Shown one piece after another: positions 26,090 through 34,782 of a stretch of 64,000 bases of DNA. This DNA comes from UBA2767 sp965228625 (GTDB taxonomy: Bacteria > Pseudomonadota > Alphaproteobacteria > Rhizobiales > Methyloligellaceae). A model generated the notes under the pieces. It worked only from the letters and a program-made list of their open reading frames with translations, ran no database searches and was not told the DNA's origin. The stretch is from contig OZ245829.1 in NCBI GenBank assembly GCA_965228625.1, positions 3,038,001 to 3,102,000 of the forward strand. Direction: 5' to 3'. Position 1 is the first letter of the stretch. Each line of letters begins with the position of its first letter. A program made the position numbers and the translations under genes.

Positions 26090-27244
26090 ATGACCGACAC
26101 AACCGCTCCGATCGCCGCGCCGCCGCGTGCCGAAAGCAAACCCGACACGGATCAGCCGGCCTCGCGTCAGCAACAGCCGCCACCGACCGAGAAGATAGCC
26201 GTTCTCCGCTGGATGAAGGAGAACCTGTTTGCATCTCCGGGCAACACGCTGCTGACGATCATTCTCGGCGCCGCGCTGATCTACTGGGTGCCTGGGTTCA
26301 TCCAATGGGGGCTCATCGACGCGATCTGGTACACGCCCGATCCCGAGGTGTGCCGCCAGTCGGACGGCGCCTGCTGGGCCGTGGTCGGCGAGAAGCACCG
26401 GCCGATGCTGTTCGGCCTGTATCCCTATGAAGAGCATTGGCGGCTCGTCGTCGCCCTTGCCGTCTACCTCGGCAGCTTCACGATCACGCTGATCCGGCGG
26501 TTCTGGCACTGGCAGATCCTGGTGCCGCTGTGGACCTTCGCGATCACGGTCATCTCCATCATGCTGTGGGGCGGCGTGTTCGGGCTGACATTCGTGGAGA
26601 CCAGCCAGTGGGGCGGACTGCCGCTGACAATGGTGCTGTTCTCGGGAACCGTGGTGCTCGGCTTCCCGATCGCGATCCTGCTGGCACTCGGGCGGCGCTC
26701 GCATCTGCCGCTCGTCAAGGCGACGAGCGTAACCATCATCGAGTCGCTGCGCGGCGTGCCGCTGATCACGATCCTTTTCGTGGCGGTCAACGTGTTCCCG
26801 CTGGCGCTTCCGGACGGGCTCGAGTTCGACAAGCTCGTCCGCGTGATGGTCGGCATGGCCATCTTCTTCGCCTGCTATCAGGCGGAGGTCATTCGCGGTG
26901 GACTGCAGGCGATCCCGCGCGGGCAGTACGAGGCGGCGGAATCGCTGGGGCTGTCCTACTGGCAGATGACGACCCGGATCATCCTGCCGCAGGCGCTGCG
27001 TATCGCCCTCCCGGGCATCGTCAATCACATCATCGCGGCGCTGAAGAACACGTCCTTCGTGCTGATCATCGGCCTGTTCGACATCCTGACCGCTACGACC
27101 GCCGTCATGCAGGACCCGCTGTGGCGGCGCTGGTTCGTCGAGGCTTACCTGTTCGTGGCGGCGGTCTATTTCTTCTTTTGCTATGTGCTTTCCAAGTACA
27201 GCCAGCAGGTGGAGCGCTGGCTGAGCGAGGGACGGCGGTTCTAA
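26090..27244 (+). CDS. aapM: General L-amino-acid ABC transporter permease
   Basis: A 384-residue AapM-type permease. A proline- and glutamine-rich cytoplasmic N-terminus (~35 residues) precedes several membrane helices. Typical blocks are LRWMKENLFASPGNTLLTI, VVGEKHRPMLFGLYPYEEHW, ESLRGVPLITILFVA, FFACYQAEVIRGGLQAIP and LKNTSFVLIIGLFDIL. The ATG at 26090 follows AGGAGAGG at the end of aapQ. The protein forms the channel with AapQ. Confidence 0.93.
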   Translation: MTDTTAPIAAPPRAESKPDTDQPASRQQQPPPTEKIAVLRWMKENLFASPGNTLLTIILGAALIYWVPGFIQWGLIDAIWYTPDPEVCRQSDGACWAVVGEKHRPMLFGLYPYEEHWRLVVALAVYLGSFTITLIRRFWHWQILVPLWTFAITVISIMLWGGVFGLTFVETSQWGGLPLTMVLFSGTVVLGFPIAILLALGRRSHLPLVKATSVTIIESLRGVPLITILFVAVNVFPLALPDGLEFDKLVRVMVGMAIFFACYQAEVIRGGLQAIPRGQYEAAESLGLSYWQMTTRIILPQALRIALPGIVNHIIAALKNTSFVLIIGLFDILTATTAVMQDPLWRRWFVEAYLFVAAVYFFFCYVLSKYSQQVERWLSEGRRF

Positions 27245-27266
27245 CCCGAAGACAGGAGCAGTGCCG

Positions 27267-28043
27267 ATGCCCGGCGCAAAGAAAAAAGCAAAGAACAACG
27301 AAACCGGCGAAGTGGTGATCACCCTGCAGGGGGTCAGCAAATGGTACGGCGACTTCCAGGCCCTGCGCGACATCAACCTGACCGTTGACAAGGGCGAGCG
27401 CGTGGTCGTGTGCGGACCCTCCGGGTCCGGCAAGTCGACCATGATCCGCTGCATCAACCGGCTGGAGAACCATCAGCGCGGCCGGATTGTCGTCGACGGG
27501 ATCGAACTCACCGACAATCTGAAGAACATCGAGGCGGTGCGCCGCGAGGTCGGGATGGTGTTCCAGTCGTTCAACCTGTTTCCGCACATGCGCGTGATCG
27601 ACAATCTGGCGCTCGCGCCGATGCTGGTCCGACAGATGCCGAAGAAGGACGCGGAGGAGATGGCGCTTGGCTATCTCCGCCGGGTCCAGATCGAGGAACA
27701 GGCCTACAAATACCCCGGTCAGCTTTCCGGCGGACAGCAGCAGCGCGTCGCCATCGCGCGCTCGCTGTGTATGCAGCCGCGCATCATGCTGTTCGATGAG
27801 CCGACCTCGGCGCTCGATCCGGAAATGATCAAGGAGGTGCTCGACGTCATGGTCGAGCTCGCCGAGGACGGCATGACCATGGTCGTTGTGACCCACGAGA
27901 TGGGGTTCGCGCGCACGGTCGCAAACCGGGTCATCTTCATGGACGATGCCGAGATCGTCGAGATCGCGCCGCCCGAAACGTTCTTCAGCAAGCCGAAGAG
28001 CGACCGCACCAAGCTGTTCCTCAGCCAGATCCTGACCCATTGA
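27267..28043 (+). CDS. aapP: General L-amino-acid ABC transporter ATP-binding protein
   Basis: A 258-residue ATPase with Walker A GPSGSGKST, the GlnQ/AapP block GMVFQSFNLFPHMRVIDN, signature LSGGQQQRVAIARSL, Walker B MLFDEPTSALDPE and the switch VVTHEMGFARTVANR. A GTG at 27261 is in frame, but the ATG at 27267 has correct spacing (8 bases) from AGGAG. It completes the importer and is followed 16 bases later by a PLP-enzyme gene. Confidence 0.94.
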   Translation: MPGAKKKAKNNETGEVVITLQGVSKWYGDFQALRDINLTVDKGERVVVCGPSGSGKSTMIRCINRLENHQRGRIVVDGIELTDNLKNIEAVRREVGMVFQSFNLFPHMRVIDNLALAPMLVRQMPKKDAEEMALGYLRRVQIEEQAYKYPGQLSGGQQQRVAIARSLCMQPRIMLFDEPTSALDPEMIKEVLDVMVELAEDGMTMVVVTHEMGFARTVANRVIFMDDAEIVEIAPPETFFSKPKSDRTKLFLSQILTH

Positions 28044-28059
28044 GGCGACGAGGCCACCC

Positions 28060-29229
28060 ATGAGCGCACAAACGCACGCGGAACCCAAAGGGACGCCGGA
28101 TTGGGACGCATTACGCGCCGAATTCCCGGCCACGGGCCAGTACGCCTATCTCGATATCGGGCGCAAGGCGCTGTTACCGCGCGTTGTGAAGGCGTCGGCG
28201 GACGGCTGGTTCGACGATGTCTACGCGGATATCGGCACGAAAGCCTTCTCCATGGACGGGCAGGAGGAAACGCGCGACGTGGTCGCTGATGTGTTCGGCG
28301 CGCCGCGATCGAACGTCGCTCTGGTCAAGAACACGTCGGAGGGGATCAACATCGTCGCCGCCGGCTTTCCCTGGGCGGAAGGCGACAATGTGGTCATCTC
28401 GAAACTCGAGCATGAGAACAACACCTTTCCCTGGCGCTATCTGTCCCGACGGGGCATCGAGATCCGGTGGGCGGAGCCGGATGCGCAGGGCCGCGTCACG
28501 GTCGAGAGCTACGCCCGTGCCATCGACGGAAGGACCCGTATCATCGCTGTTGCCTATGTCGCCTACGGCAACGGCTACCGGGCCGACCTGAGCAAAATTT
28601 CTGAGTTTTGCCGCGAGAAGGACATCCGGCTGATTGTCGATGCCATCCAGGGCATCGGCGTGCTTTCCGCACCGGTCAGCAGCCTCGGCGCCGACGTTGT
28701 GTGCGCGGGTGGTCACAAGGCGCAGTTCAGCCTCACCGGCGCCGGTTTCATGTACATCACCGACGAGATGATCGATCTCCTCGACCCGCCCTATGCGGCA
28801 AAGTTCTCGTTCACGTCGATCGACCGCGCGGTGCCGGACCTCGAGCTGGCGCCCGACGCCCATCGCTACGAGTACGGAAACCCGAATTTTCTGGGGCTCT
28901 GGGTGCAGCGCCGATCCGCCGAGTTCATCGGATCGATCGGCCTTTCAAACATCGAGGGGCGCGTGCGCGACCTCACCACCTATCTGATCGAAGAGCTCGA
29001 GTCGCGCCAGCTCCGGGTCCTGACGCCGCGGCCCTGGGAGGAACGCGCGGGACTCGTCTCCATCGCCGTGGACGGCAACGCCGACGCGATCGAAGCCGCG
29101 TTGCGCGAACGCGGCATCATCGTTGCGGCCAAGGATGGTCATATGCGCGCCGGGGTTCACTTCTACAACAATCGGGATGATATTGACCGCTTCGCCACCG
29201 AGCTGCACGCGGTCAGCCGCGGCCACTAG
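28060..29229 (+). CDS. Class V aminotransferase-fold PLP enzyme (cysteine-desulfurase/epimerase-like)
   Basis: A 389-residue PLP enzyme. It has the class V pattern with NTSEGINIVAAGF (phosphate binding), the PLP aspartate D194 in LIVDAIQGIG, and the Schiff-base lysine K220 in AGGHKAQFSLTGAGF. It resembles the broad group annotated as cysteine desulfurases, isopenicillin-N epimerases or selenocysteine-lyase-like enzymes. The catalytic cysteine loop of true NifS/IscS enzymes is not evident. Its position inside the aap operon suggests that it acts on the imported amino acid, by lyase, epimerase or transaminase chemistry. The precise reaction is unknown. Confidence 0.78.
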   Translation: MSAQTHAEPKGTPDWDALRAEFPATGQYAYLDIGRKALLPRVVKASADGWFDDVYADIGTKAFSMDGQEETRDVVADVFGAPRSNVALVKNTSEGINIVAAGFPWAEGDNVVISKLEHENNTFPWRYLSRRGIEIRWAEPDAQGRVTVESYARAIDGRTRIIAVAYVAYGNGYRADLSKISEFCREKDIRLIVDAIQGIGVLSAPVSSLGADVVCAGGHKAQFSLTGAGFMYITDEMIDLLDPPYAAKFSFTSIDRAVPDLELAPDAHRYEYGNPNFLGLWVQRRSAEFIGSIGLSNIEGRVRDLTTYLIEELESRQLRVLTPRPWEERAGLVSIAVDGNADAIEAALRERGIIVAAKDGHMRAGVHFYNNRDDIDRFATELHAVSRGH

Positions 29230-29243
29230 AAGAGGGTCCCGAT

Positions 29244-30317
29244 ATGGCGCCGAGCATTCGCATCGACCTTGTAAGCGATACGGCCACAAGACCCGGCGCA
29301 GCCATGCGCGAGGCCATGGCCGCGGCCGAGGTCGGCGATGAGCAGCGCGGCGAGGACCCGAGCACGTCGGCGCTGTGCGAACGGGTGGCCGATCTGCTCG
29401 GCATGGAGGCGGCGCTGTTCCTGCCCTCCGGCATCATGTGCAACCAGATCGCCATTGCAGTGCACTGCCGCCCCGGAGACGAGGTGCTGGCCGCGGAGAG
29501 CGCGCACATCATCGGGTCGGAAGGGGCGGGTGCTGCCGTGCTCGCGGGATCGTTGATCCGCGCCGTTCCCTGCAATCGGGGTGTTTTCGACGGCGAGAGC
29601 CTGAAAGCGTCGTTGCGCGCGCCCAAGCCCAAGACACCGCGGTCACGGCTCGTTAACATCGAGCAGACCGCCAATCGCGGCGGCGGCGCGATCTGGCCGC
29701 TTGCGACCGTGGCGCAAATCGCGGAGGTGGCGCACGCCCATGACCTTGCCGTGCATATGGACGGCGCGCGTTTGCTGAACGCGGTTATCGCGTCCGGAGA
29801 CACCGCATCGGACTATTGCGGCCATTGCGACAGCGCCTGGCTCGATCTCTCAAAGGGGCTCGGCTGTCCGATCGGCGGCGTGCTGGCAGGGTCGCGCGCC
29901 TTTATCGAGGACGCCTGGACGTGGAAGTACCGCCTCGGCGGCGGCATGCGTCAGTCCGGCATCCTCGCCGCCGCGGGGCTCTACGCCCTCGACCACAACA
30001 TCGCGCGGCTCCAGGAGGACCACGACAACGCGAAACGGTTCGCGGCCCGGATCACGGAGATCCCGGGGATTCGGCTGGTCTTTGACGATGTTCCGACCAA
30101 TCTGGTCTTTTTCGACGTCTCCGGCACCGGCCTCACGGCGCGTCAGATTTCGGACGCGCTGATCGCCCAAGGGATTCGCATCGGCGCCGAAAGCGACGTG
30201 CGGATGCGGGCGGTCATGCATCTCGACATCACGCGCGACGGCGTCGACGAGGCCGCGGACGTGCTCGCGGCGCTGGTCGAAAGCAAGGGTGGTGGATCGG
30301 CTGCAGCGGCCGAATAG
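29244..30317 (+). CDS. Threonine-aldolase-family PLP lyase
   Basis: A 357-residue enzyme of the low-specificity threonine aldolase/beta-eliminating lyase family. Marks are LVSDTATRPGAAMREAMAAA at the start, H88 in ESAHII (stacks on PLP), D173 in VHMDGARLLNA and the Schiff-base lysine K204 in LDLSKGLGCPIGG. Family members split beta-hydroxy-alpha-amino acids into glycine and an aldehyde. It lies 14 bases after the preceding PLP gene and ends the operon. Together they suggest uptake and breakdown of a hydroxylated or otherwise modified amino acid (inference). Confidence 0.85.
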   Translation: MAPSIRIDLVSDTATRPGAAMREAMAAAEVGDEQRGEDPSTSALCERVADLLGMEAALFLPSGIMCNQIAIAVHCRPGDEVLAAESAHIIGSEGAGAAVLAGSLIRAVPCNRGVFDGESLKASLRAPKPKTPRSRLVNIEQTANRGGGAIWPLATVAQIAEVAHAHDLAVHMDGARLLNAVIASGDTASDYCGHCDSAWLDLSKGLGCPIGGVLAGSRAFIEDAWTWKYRLGGGMRQSGILAAAGLYALDHNIARLQEDHDNAKRFAARITEIPGIRLVFDDVPTNLVFFDVSGTGLTARQISDALIAQGIRIGAESDVRMRAVMHLDITRDGVDEAADVLAALVESKGGGSAAAAE

Positions 30318-30332
30318 CGGTGACTGCCGGGC

Positions 30333-31127
30333 CTAGCGTCCCTTGAATTGGGGTTCTCTCTTCTCCGCAAACGCTTTCTGTCCCTCCTGGCGATCCTCGC
30401 TCGCGTCGCATTCGGCCACGAGCCGCGCGGACAGGTCGCGGTCGCGCCGGCTTTCCTCCTTCACCGCCTCGTGAACGATGGCCTTGGCCGCGGCGACCGA
30501 CAGGGGCGCGTTCGCGGCGATTTCATTCGCCAGGTCGTCGACGGTTTGATCCAACTCCGATTCACTGACCGCGCGGCTGATCAGGCCCCAGCGCAGCGCA
30601 TCGCTCGCCGGGAAGCGGCGTGCGGTGAACAGCAGCTCCTTGGCGTGCTTCGCGGAGATGTTCGACGTCAGCAGCAGGATGTCGTCCAGCTTGTAGCCGA
30701 TCCCGAGGCGCGCCGGCGTGACGGCGAACTCGCACGTTTCGGCCGCGACCTGCAGATCGCAGAGCTGCGCCAGTTCCAGCCCGCCGCCGATGCAGAACCC
30801 GCGGACCCTGGCGATCGTCGGCTTCGGAAAATTGCGCAGGGCATCGTAGGCCCGCTTGGTCGTTGCATCGTAGCTGGCGCGCTGATCAGGGGTCGCGCGC
30901 AGGGTGGGAAACTCGCTGATGTCGTTGCCGGCGCAAAAACTCTTGTCGCCTGCGCCGGTAAGGATCAGCACCCGCACGTCACCGTCGCCAGCCCACGCCT
31001 CCAGCCGGTCGCCGAGCGCACCCCACATCGCCAGCGTCATGGCGTTGCGTTTCTCAGGCCGGTCGATCGTGAGGCGTGCCACGTATCCCTGTTTTTCCGC
31101 CAGAAGCGGAATCGTCGCGTCGTTCAT
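30333..31127 (-). CDS. Enoyl-CoA hydratase/isomerase-family (crotonase-fold) protein
   Basis: A 264-residue crotonase-fold protein. The oxyanion-hole segments DKSFCAGNDISEF and FCIGGGLELAQLCDLQVA are intact, and E118 lies at the first catalytic glutamate position. The second glutamate of true hydratases (usually in a PE.KLG motif) is replaced in TPARLGIG, so it is unlikely to be a standard enoyl-CoA hydratase. The start ATG overlaps the stop of the upstream cyclase gene by 4 bases; upstream in-frame residues are arginine-rich noise. The CoA substrate is unknown. Confidence 0.82.
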   Translation of the reverse strand: MNDATIPLLAEKQGYVARLTIDRPEKRNAMTLAMWGALGDRLEAWAGDGDVRVLILTGAGDKSFCAGNDISEFPTLRATPDQRASYDATTKRAYDALRNFPKPTIARVRGFCIGGGLELAQLCDLQVAAETCEFAVTPARLGIGYKLDDILLLTSNISAKHAKELLFTARRFPASDALRWGLISRAVSESELDQTVDDLANEIAANAPLSVAAAKAIVHEAVKEESRRDRDLSARLVAECDASEDRQEGQKAFAEKREPQFKGR

Positions 31128-32455
31128 TTTTTTCGTTCGCCCTTCACCGTGTAGATTTTCGTCGGGGTCTCGCGCCCGCGGACGGTTACTTCGCCGACGC
31201 GCTTGAACTCGAACTCGGAGCCGCACGCCTCGACCGTGTTCTCGCCGGCCAGAATATAGGATCCGAACTGCTTGTTCTGCTGTTCGAGCCGGGCGGCCAC
31301 GTTCACCTGGTCTCCGTGAACGGTGAAACAGAGCCGTTCCTTCGAACCGATCGCGCCGACGACGATTTCGCCGGTGTTGACGCCGCAGCGGGTCGGAAGC
31401 CTGCCGCCGTGCCGGAACTCTTTCTTCAGCGTCAGGTCGCGAATGCCGATGGCCGTCTTCATGGCGTTCTCTGCATGGTCATCGTCGGGGGTCACGGCGT
31501 TGAATGTTATCAGCATCAGGTCTCCCTGGAACTGGGTAATGACGCCGCCGTGCTCGTCAATGATCTCGCACGTCGCTTCGAAGTACTCGTTCAGGGTTTC
31601 CGCGAGCTGCTGCGGTGTCAGCTTTTCCGAGACGGTGGAGAACCCCTCGATGTCGGTGAACACCACCGTGCCGATACGCGATTCACCGTCACCGGGCTGC
31701 ACCGCCTGGTCCGACGAGGTGATCCGGTCCGCGACTTCCCGCGACACGAAACGGGACAGGTCCCTTGCAGCGGTCGCATCCAGCACGGCACGGTCGAGAA
31801 TGCGCTGGGCCCTGAGGATCGCCACGAACAAAATGAACGTCACGGCGGCCATGGAAATGACCTTGTCGACCTCGGCGCCGATCAGGACCGAATTGGACGT
31901 GAGATAGGCGACATAGTCGCGCGTGATCATCGGGTTTTCCGGGTCGGCAAACAGCACGTAGGAAACCATCGCCGTCCAGCCGATGATCGCCGTGATGCCG
32001 GCCCAGGCGATGAATCTCGGCTCGAAGCGCAGCGTCCTGAGAGCAATGAAGATGAACGCGTACATCAGCGTCGGCGCCTTCAGATAGAACGAGGCCGGCT
32101 GCTCGTACTGGATGTGGAAGCTCCACATCAGAAACATCAGCAGTCCCATGTCGACGATGACCGAGGCGATCAACAGCCAGTTCGGCAGGTAGTTCCGGTA
32201 GGCGGCGAACAGGCGGACAATGGTGAACAGGAAGTAGGCCGAGATCGCCCACGGCACCGGTTGCACCATGGCGTGTTCGCCGGTCTTCGGTGCGAGCCCG
32301 TACAGGCTCGCAAATGTGATGACGAGCGCGAGCTGCACCCAGCCGATCAGCTTTTCGCCCTCCTGCTGTTGCAGGGAAATGTCTTCCTGAACCCGCTGGG
32401 GCAGGTCACCGCCGATCTTCTCGCCGAAAATGAAGTGCCTGAGGCCTGACAGCAT
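31124..32455 (-). CDS. Membrane-bound class III adenylate/guanylate cyclase
   Basis: A 443-residue protein. Residues ~30-225 hold about six membrane helices. A short helical linker follows, then a class III cyclase domain from ~260. Metal aspartates are D268 in VVFTDIEGFS and D312 in QFQGDLML. The catalytic N385 and R389 lie in QVNVAARLE. The lysine that usually selects adenine (K in the KF.GD motif) is Q308 here, while the paired D382 is kept, so the nucleotide cannot be predicted with confidence. It lies after the peptide-importer genes with a 115-base gap, suggesting its own promoter. It is translationally coupled to the crotonase-fold gene. Confidence 0.88.
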   Translation of the reverse strand: MLSGLRHFIFGEKIGGDLPQRVQEDISLQQQEGEKLIGWVQLALVITFASLYGLAPKTGEHAMVQPVPWAISAYFLFTIVRLFAAYRNYLPNWLLIASVIVDMGLLMFLMWSFHIQYEQPASFYLKAPTLMYAFIFIALRTLRFEPRFIAWAGITAIIGWTAMVSYVLFADPENPMITRDYVAYLTSNSVLIGAEVDKVISMAAVTFILFVAILRAQRILDRAVLDATAARDLSRFVSREVADRITSSDQAVQPGDGESRIGTVVFTDIEGFSTVSEKLTPQQLAETLNEYFEATCEIIDEHGGVITQFQGDLMLITFNAVTPDDDHAENAMKTAIGIRDLTLKKEFRHGGRLPTRCGVNTGEIVVGAIGSKERLCFTVHGDQVNVAARLEQQNKQFGSYILAGENTVEACGSEFEFKRVGEVTVRGRETPTKIYTVKGERKK

Positions 32456-32538
32456 CCGTTCCTCTCCCAAAGATGCTCTGGTTGTTCTATGTACGCATAC
32501 CGGGCCCGGAAATATGCACACAGTTTGATGAGCGCACG

Positions 32539-32553
32539 GCTACATATTGTAGC
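32539..32553. promoter_or_regulatory. Palindrome upstream of the cyclase gene
   Basis: GCTACA-TAT-TGTAGC is a perfect 6-base inverted repeat in the 115-base gap before the cyclase gene. It lies between the end of the importer operon and the cyclase start. It could be an operator or a weak transcript end; no T tract follows on the minus strand. Confidence 0.35.
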
Positions 32554-32570
32554 TCACCGAGCCGAAACGT

Positions 32571-33746
32571 CTATTTGTAGGGGTCCGCGGCGTCCCGCAG
32601 GCCATCACCCAGAAAATTGAACGCGATGATCACGAGAACCACCGGAACCACCGGCAGGATCAACCACGGATAGAGCGCGACCACATTGATGTTCTGTGCT
32701 TCGTTCAGCAGCACGCCCCAGCTTGTGATCGGCGGTCTGAGACCGAGACCGAGGAAGGACAGTGCGGTCTCGCCGAGAATGATCGTGGGGATCGACAGCG
32801 TCGCCGAGGCAATGAGGTGGCTCATCAGACCGGGTAGAAGATGGCGGCCGATGACGCGGCGCGGCCGCGCGCCCATGAGCTGAGCCGCCATACAGTAGTC
32901 ATCCTCGCGCAGCGAAAGGATCTTTGACCGCACGGCGCGGGCAAGCCCCGTCCAGTCGAGCATGGCCAGAATGACGGTGATGGCGAAATATACGAGCAGG
33001 GGGCTCCACGTCACCGGCAGAACCGCGGACAAGGCCATCCACAGCGGGATCTGCGGGAACGACTGAATCACCTCGATGACCCGCTGGGTGAAGAGATCGA
33101 CGATGCCGCCGTAGTATCCGGCAATGCCGCCGATCACCAGCGCCAGCGAGAAGCTGATCGCGATGCCGATGAGCCCGATGGTGAGCGAGATGCGTGCCCC
33201 GTAGATGATCCGTGAGAGGATATCCCGGCCGAGCCGGTCGGTGCCGAGCAGGAACAGGGTACCGCCTTTCTCCGGGCACACGAGATGCAGGTCGCTCTTG
33301 AACAGGCCCCAGAACTCATAGGCGTCGCCGCGGCAGAAGAACTTCAGCCGGTATATTTCGCTTTTGTCCTCGGTATAGACCCGCTGCAGGTTCTCCATGT
33401 TGAGGCGGTAATTCGTGCCGTACACGAACGGGCCGACGAATGAACCCTCGTGAAAGAGATGGACGCTTTGCGGCGGGGCGAAGATGAAATCGACGTTCCG
33501 CGTGTGCAGGCCGTAAGGCGCAAGGAACTCCGAAATGAGGATCGAGAAGTAGGTCAGCAGCAGGAAGATGCCGGAGATCACGGCGAGCCGGTGGCGGGTG
33601 AACTTCCACCACATCAGTTTCCATTGCGAGGCGAGATAGTATTTCTCCTGCGCCGCCGAAATCTGATGATCGACGGAGTGCGGATCGAACGGCTCCTTGG
33701 AGACGTAGTGCTTGAGCTTATTTCCTTTACGGGACGGCGCGGTCAT
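32571..33746 (-). CDS. Oligopeptide ABC transporter permease (DppC/YejE-like)
   Basis: A 391-residue permease. It has a long N-terminus, one helix near residues 55-80 (HRLAVISGIFLLLTYFS), a periplasmic insertion of over 100 residues, then the permease core with GTDRLGRDILSRIIYGARIS. The coupling region is YCMAAQLMGARPRRVIGRHLLPGL and the closing block is ETALSFLGLGLRPP. The large insertion and the sequence LAPYGLHTRN point to the YejE branch, which imports peptides and peptide-like compounds. The start ATG overlaps the stop of the preceding permease gene. Confidence 0.9.
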   Translation of the reverse strand: MTAPSRKGNKLKHYVSKEPFDPHSVDHQISAAQEKYYLASQWKLMWWKFTRHRLAVISGIFLLLTYFSILISEFLAPYGLHTRNVDFIFAPPQSVHLFHEGSFVGPFVYGTNYRLNMENLQRVYTEDKSEIYRLKFFCRGDAYEFWGLFKSDLHLVCPEKGGTLFLLGTDRLGRDILSRIIYGARISLTIGLIGIAISFSLALVIGGIAGYYGGIVDLFTQRVIEVIQSFPQIPLWMALSAVLPVTWSPLLVYFAITVILAMLDWTGLARAVRSKILSLREDDYCMAAQLMGARPRRVIGRHLLPGLMSHLIASATLSIPTIILGETALSFLGLGLRPPITSWGVLLNEAQNINVVALYPWLILPVVPVVLVIIAFNFLGDGLRDAADPYK

Positions 33747-34741
33747 CGTGAGGCGCCTCCCGCCAGCCGGATGCGCGGGTCGAGCCATGCCAGCAGCAGA
33801 TCGGAAATCAGGACGCCGACAACCGTCAGCGTGGCGAGGAACATCAGGAACGAGCCCGCCAGATACATGTCCTGGCTCTGCAGCGCCGCGATCAGCAGCG
33901 GTCCTGTTGTCGGCAGCGAAAGCACCACCGCCACCAGCTCCGCCCCGGAAATGATGCTCGGCAGCAGCGTGCCGATGTCGGCGACAAAGAAATTCAACGC
34001 CGCGCGCAGCGGATACTTCACCAGCGCCCTGAAGGGCGGCAGGCCCTTGGCGCGCGCGGTCACGACATACTGTTTCTGGAGCTCATCGAGCAGGTTGGCG
34101 CGCAGCCGGCGGATCATCCCCGCGGTGCCCGCCGTGCCGATCACCACGACCGGAATCCACAAGTGCTCCAGCACCGACAGCGCCTTGTCCACGCTCCAAG
34201 GCTGGTCGATATATTCGGGATCCATCAGCCCGCCTATGGACGTCCCGAACGTCACATTCGCGAAATAGAGCAGGATCAGCGCGAGCAGGAAGTTCGGCGT
34301 GGCCAGGCCGAGCAGGCCGATGAACGTCAGCCCGTAGTCGCCCCAGCTATACTGATGGGTCGCGGAGTAGATGCCGATGGGGAAGGCGATGATCCAGGTG
34401 AAGATGATCGTCGCCATCGAGACGACGATGGTCAGGAACAGCCGGTCCCCGACCACTTCCGAAACGGGCAACCTGTACTCGAACGAGTAGCCGAAATCGC
34501 CCTGCAGCATGCCGCCGACCCAGCGCAGATAGCGCTGCACCGGCGATTCGTCGAAGCCGTACTGCTCGCGCAGGAACTGGATTTCCTGGGGATCGACGCT
34601 CTCGCCCTGCGCCTGAAGTTCGGCGACGTAGCTTTCCAGATAGTCACCCGGCGGCAGTTCGATGATGATGAACACGATCAGGCTGATCGCGAGCAAGGTC
34701 GGGATCATGATCAGTATGCGCCGGATGACGTAGCCGATCAT
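33743..34741 (-). CDS. Oligopeptide ABC transporter permease (DppB/YejB-like)
   Basis: A 332-residue permease starting MIGYVIRRILIMIPTLLAIS, the common DppB/YejB opening. It continues with LREQYGFDESPVQRYLRWVGGMLQGDFGYSFEY-type sequence and the coupling segment VVTARAKGLPPFRALVKYPL. About six membrane helices are seen. It overlaps the following permease gene by 4 bases and forms the channel with it. Confidence 0.92.
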   Translation of the reverse strand: MIGYVIRRILIMIPTLLAISLIVFIIIELPPGDYLESYVAELQAQGESVDPQEIQFLREQYGFDESPVQRYLRWVGGMLQGDFGYSFEYRLPVSEVVGDRLFLTIVVSMATIIFTWIIAFPIGIYSATHQYSWGDYGLTFIGLLGLATPNFLLALILLYFANVTFGTSIGGLMDPEYIDQPWSVDKALSVLEHLWIPVVVIGTAGTAGMIRRLRANLLDELQKQYVVTARAKGLPPFRALVKYPLRAALNFFVADIGTLLPSIISGAELVAVVLSLPTTGPLLIAALQSQDMYLAGSFLMFLATLTVVGVLISDLLLAWLDPRIRLAGGASR

Positions 34742-34782
34742 GTCTTACCCCCCTTTCCCTCCGGCGTCCGAACGGCGCGCGG

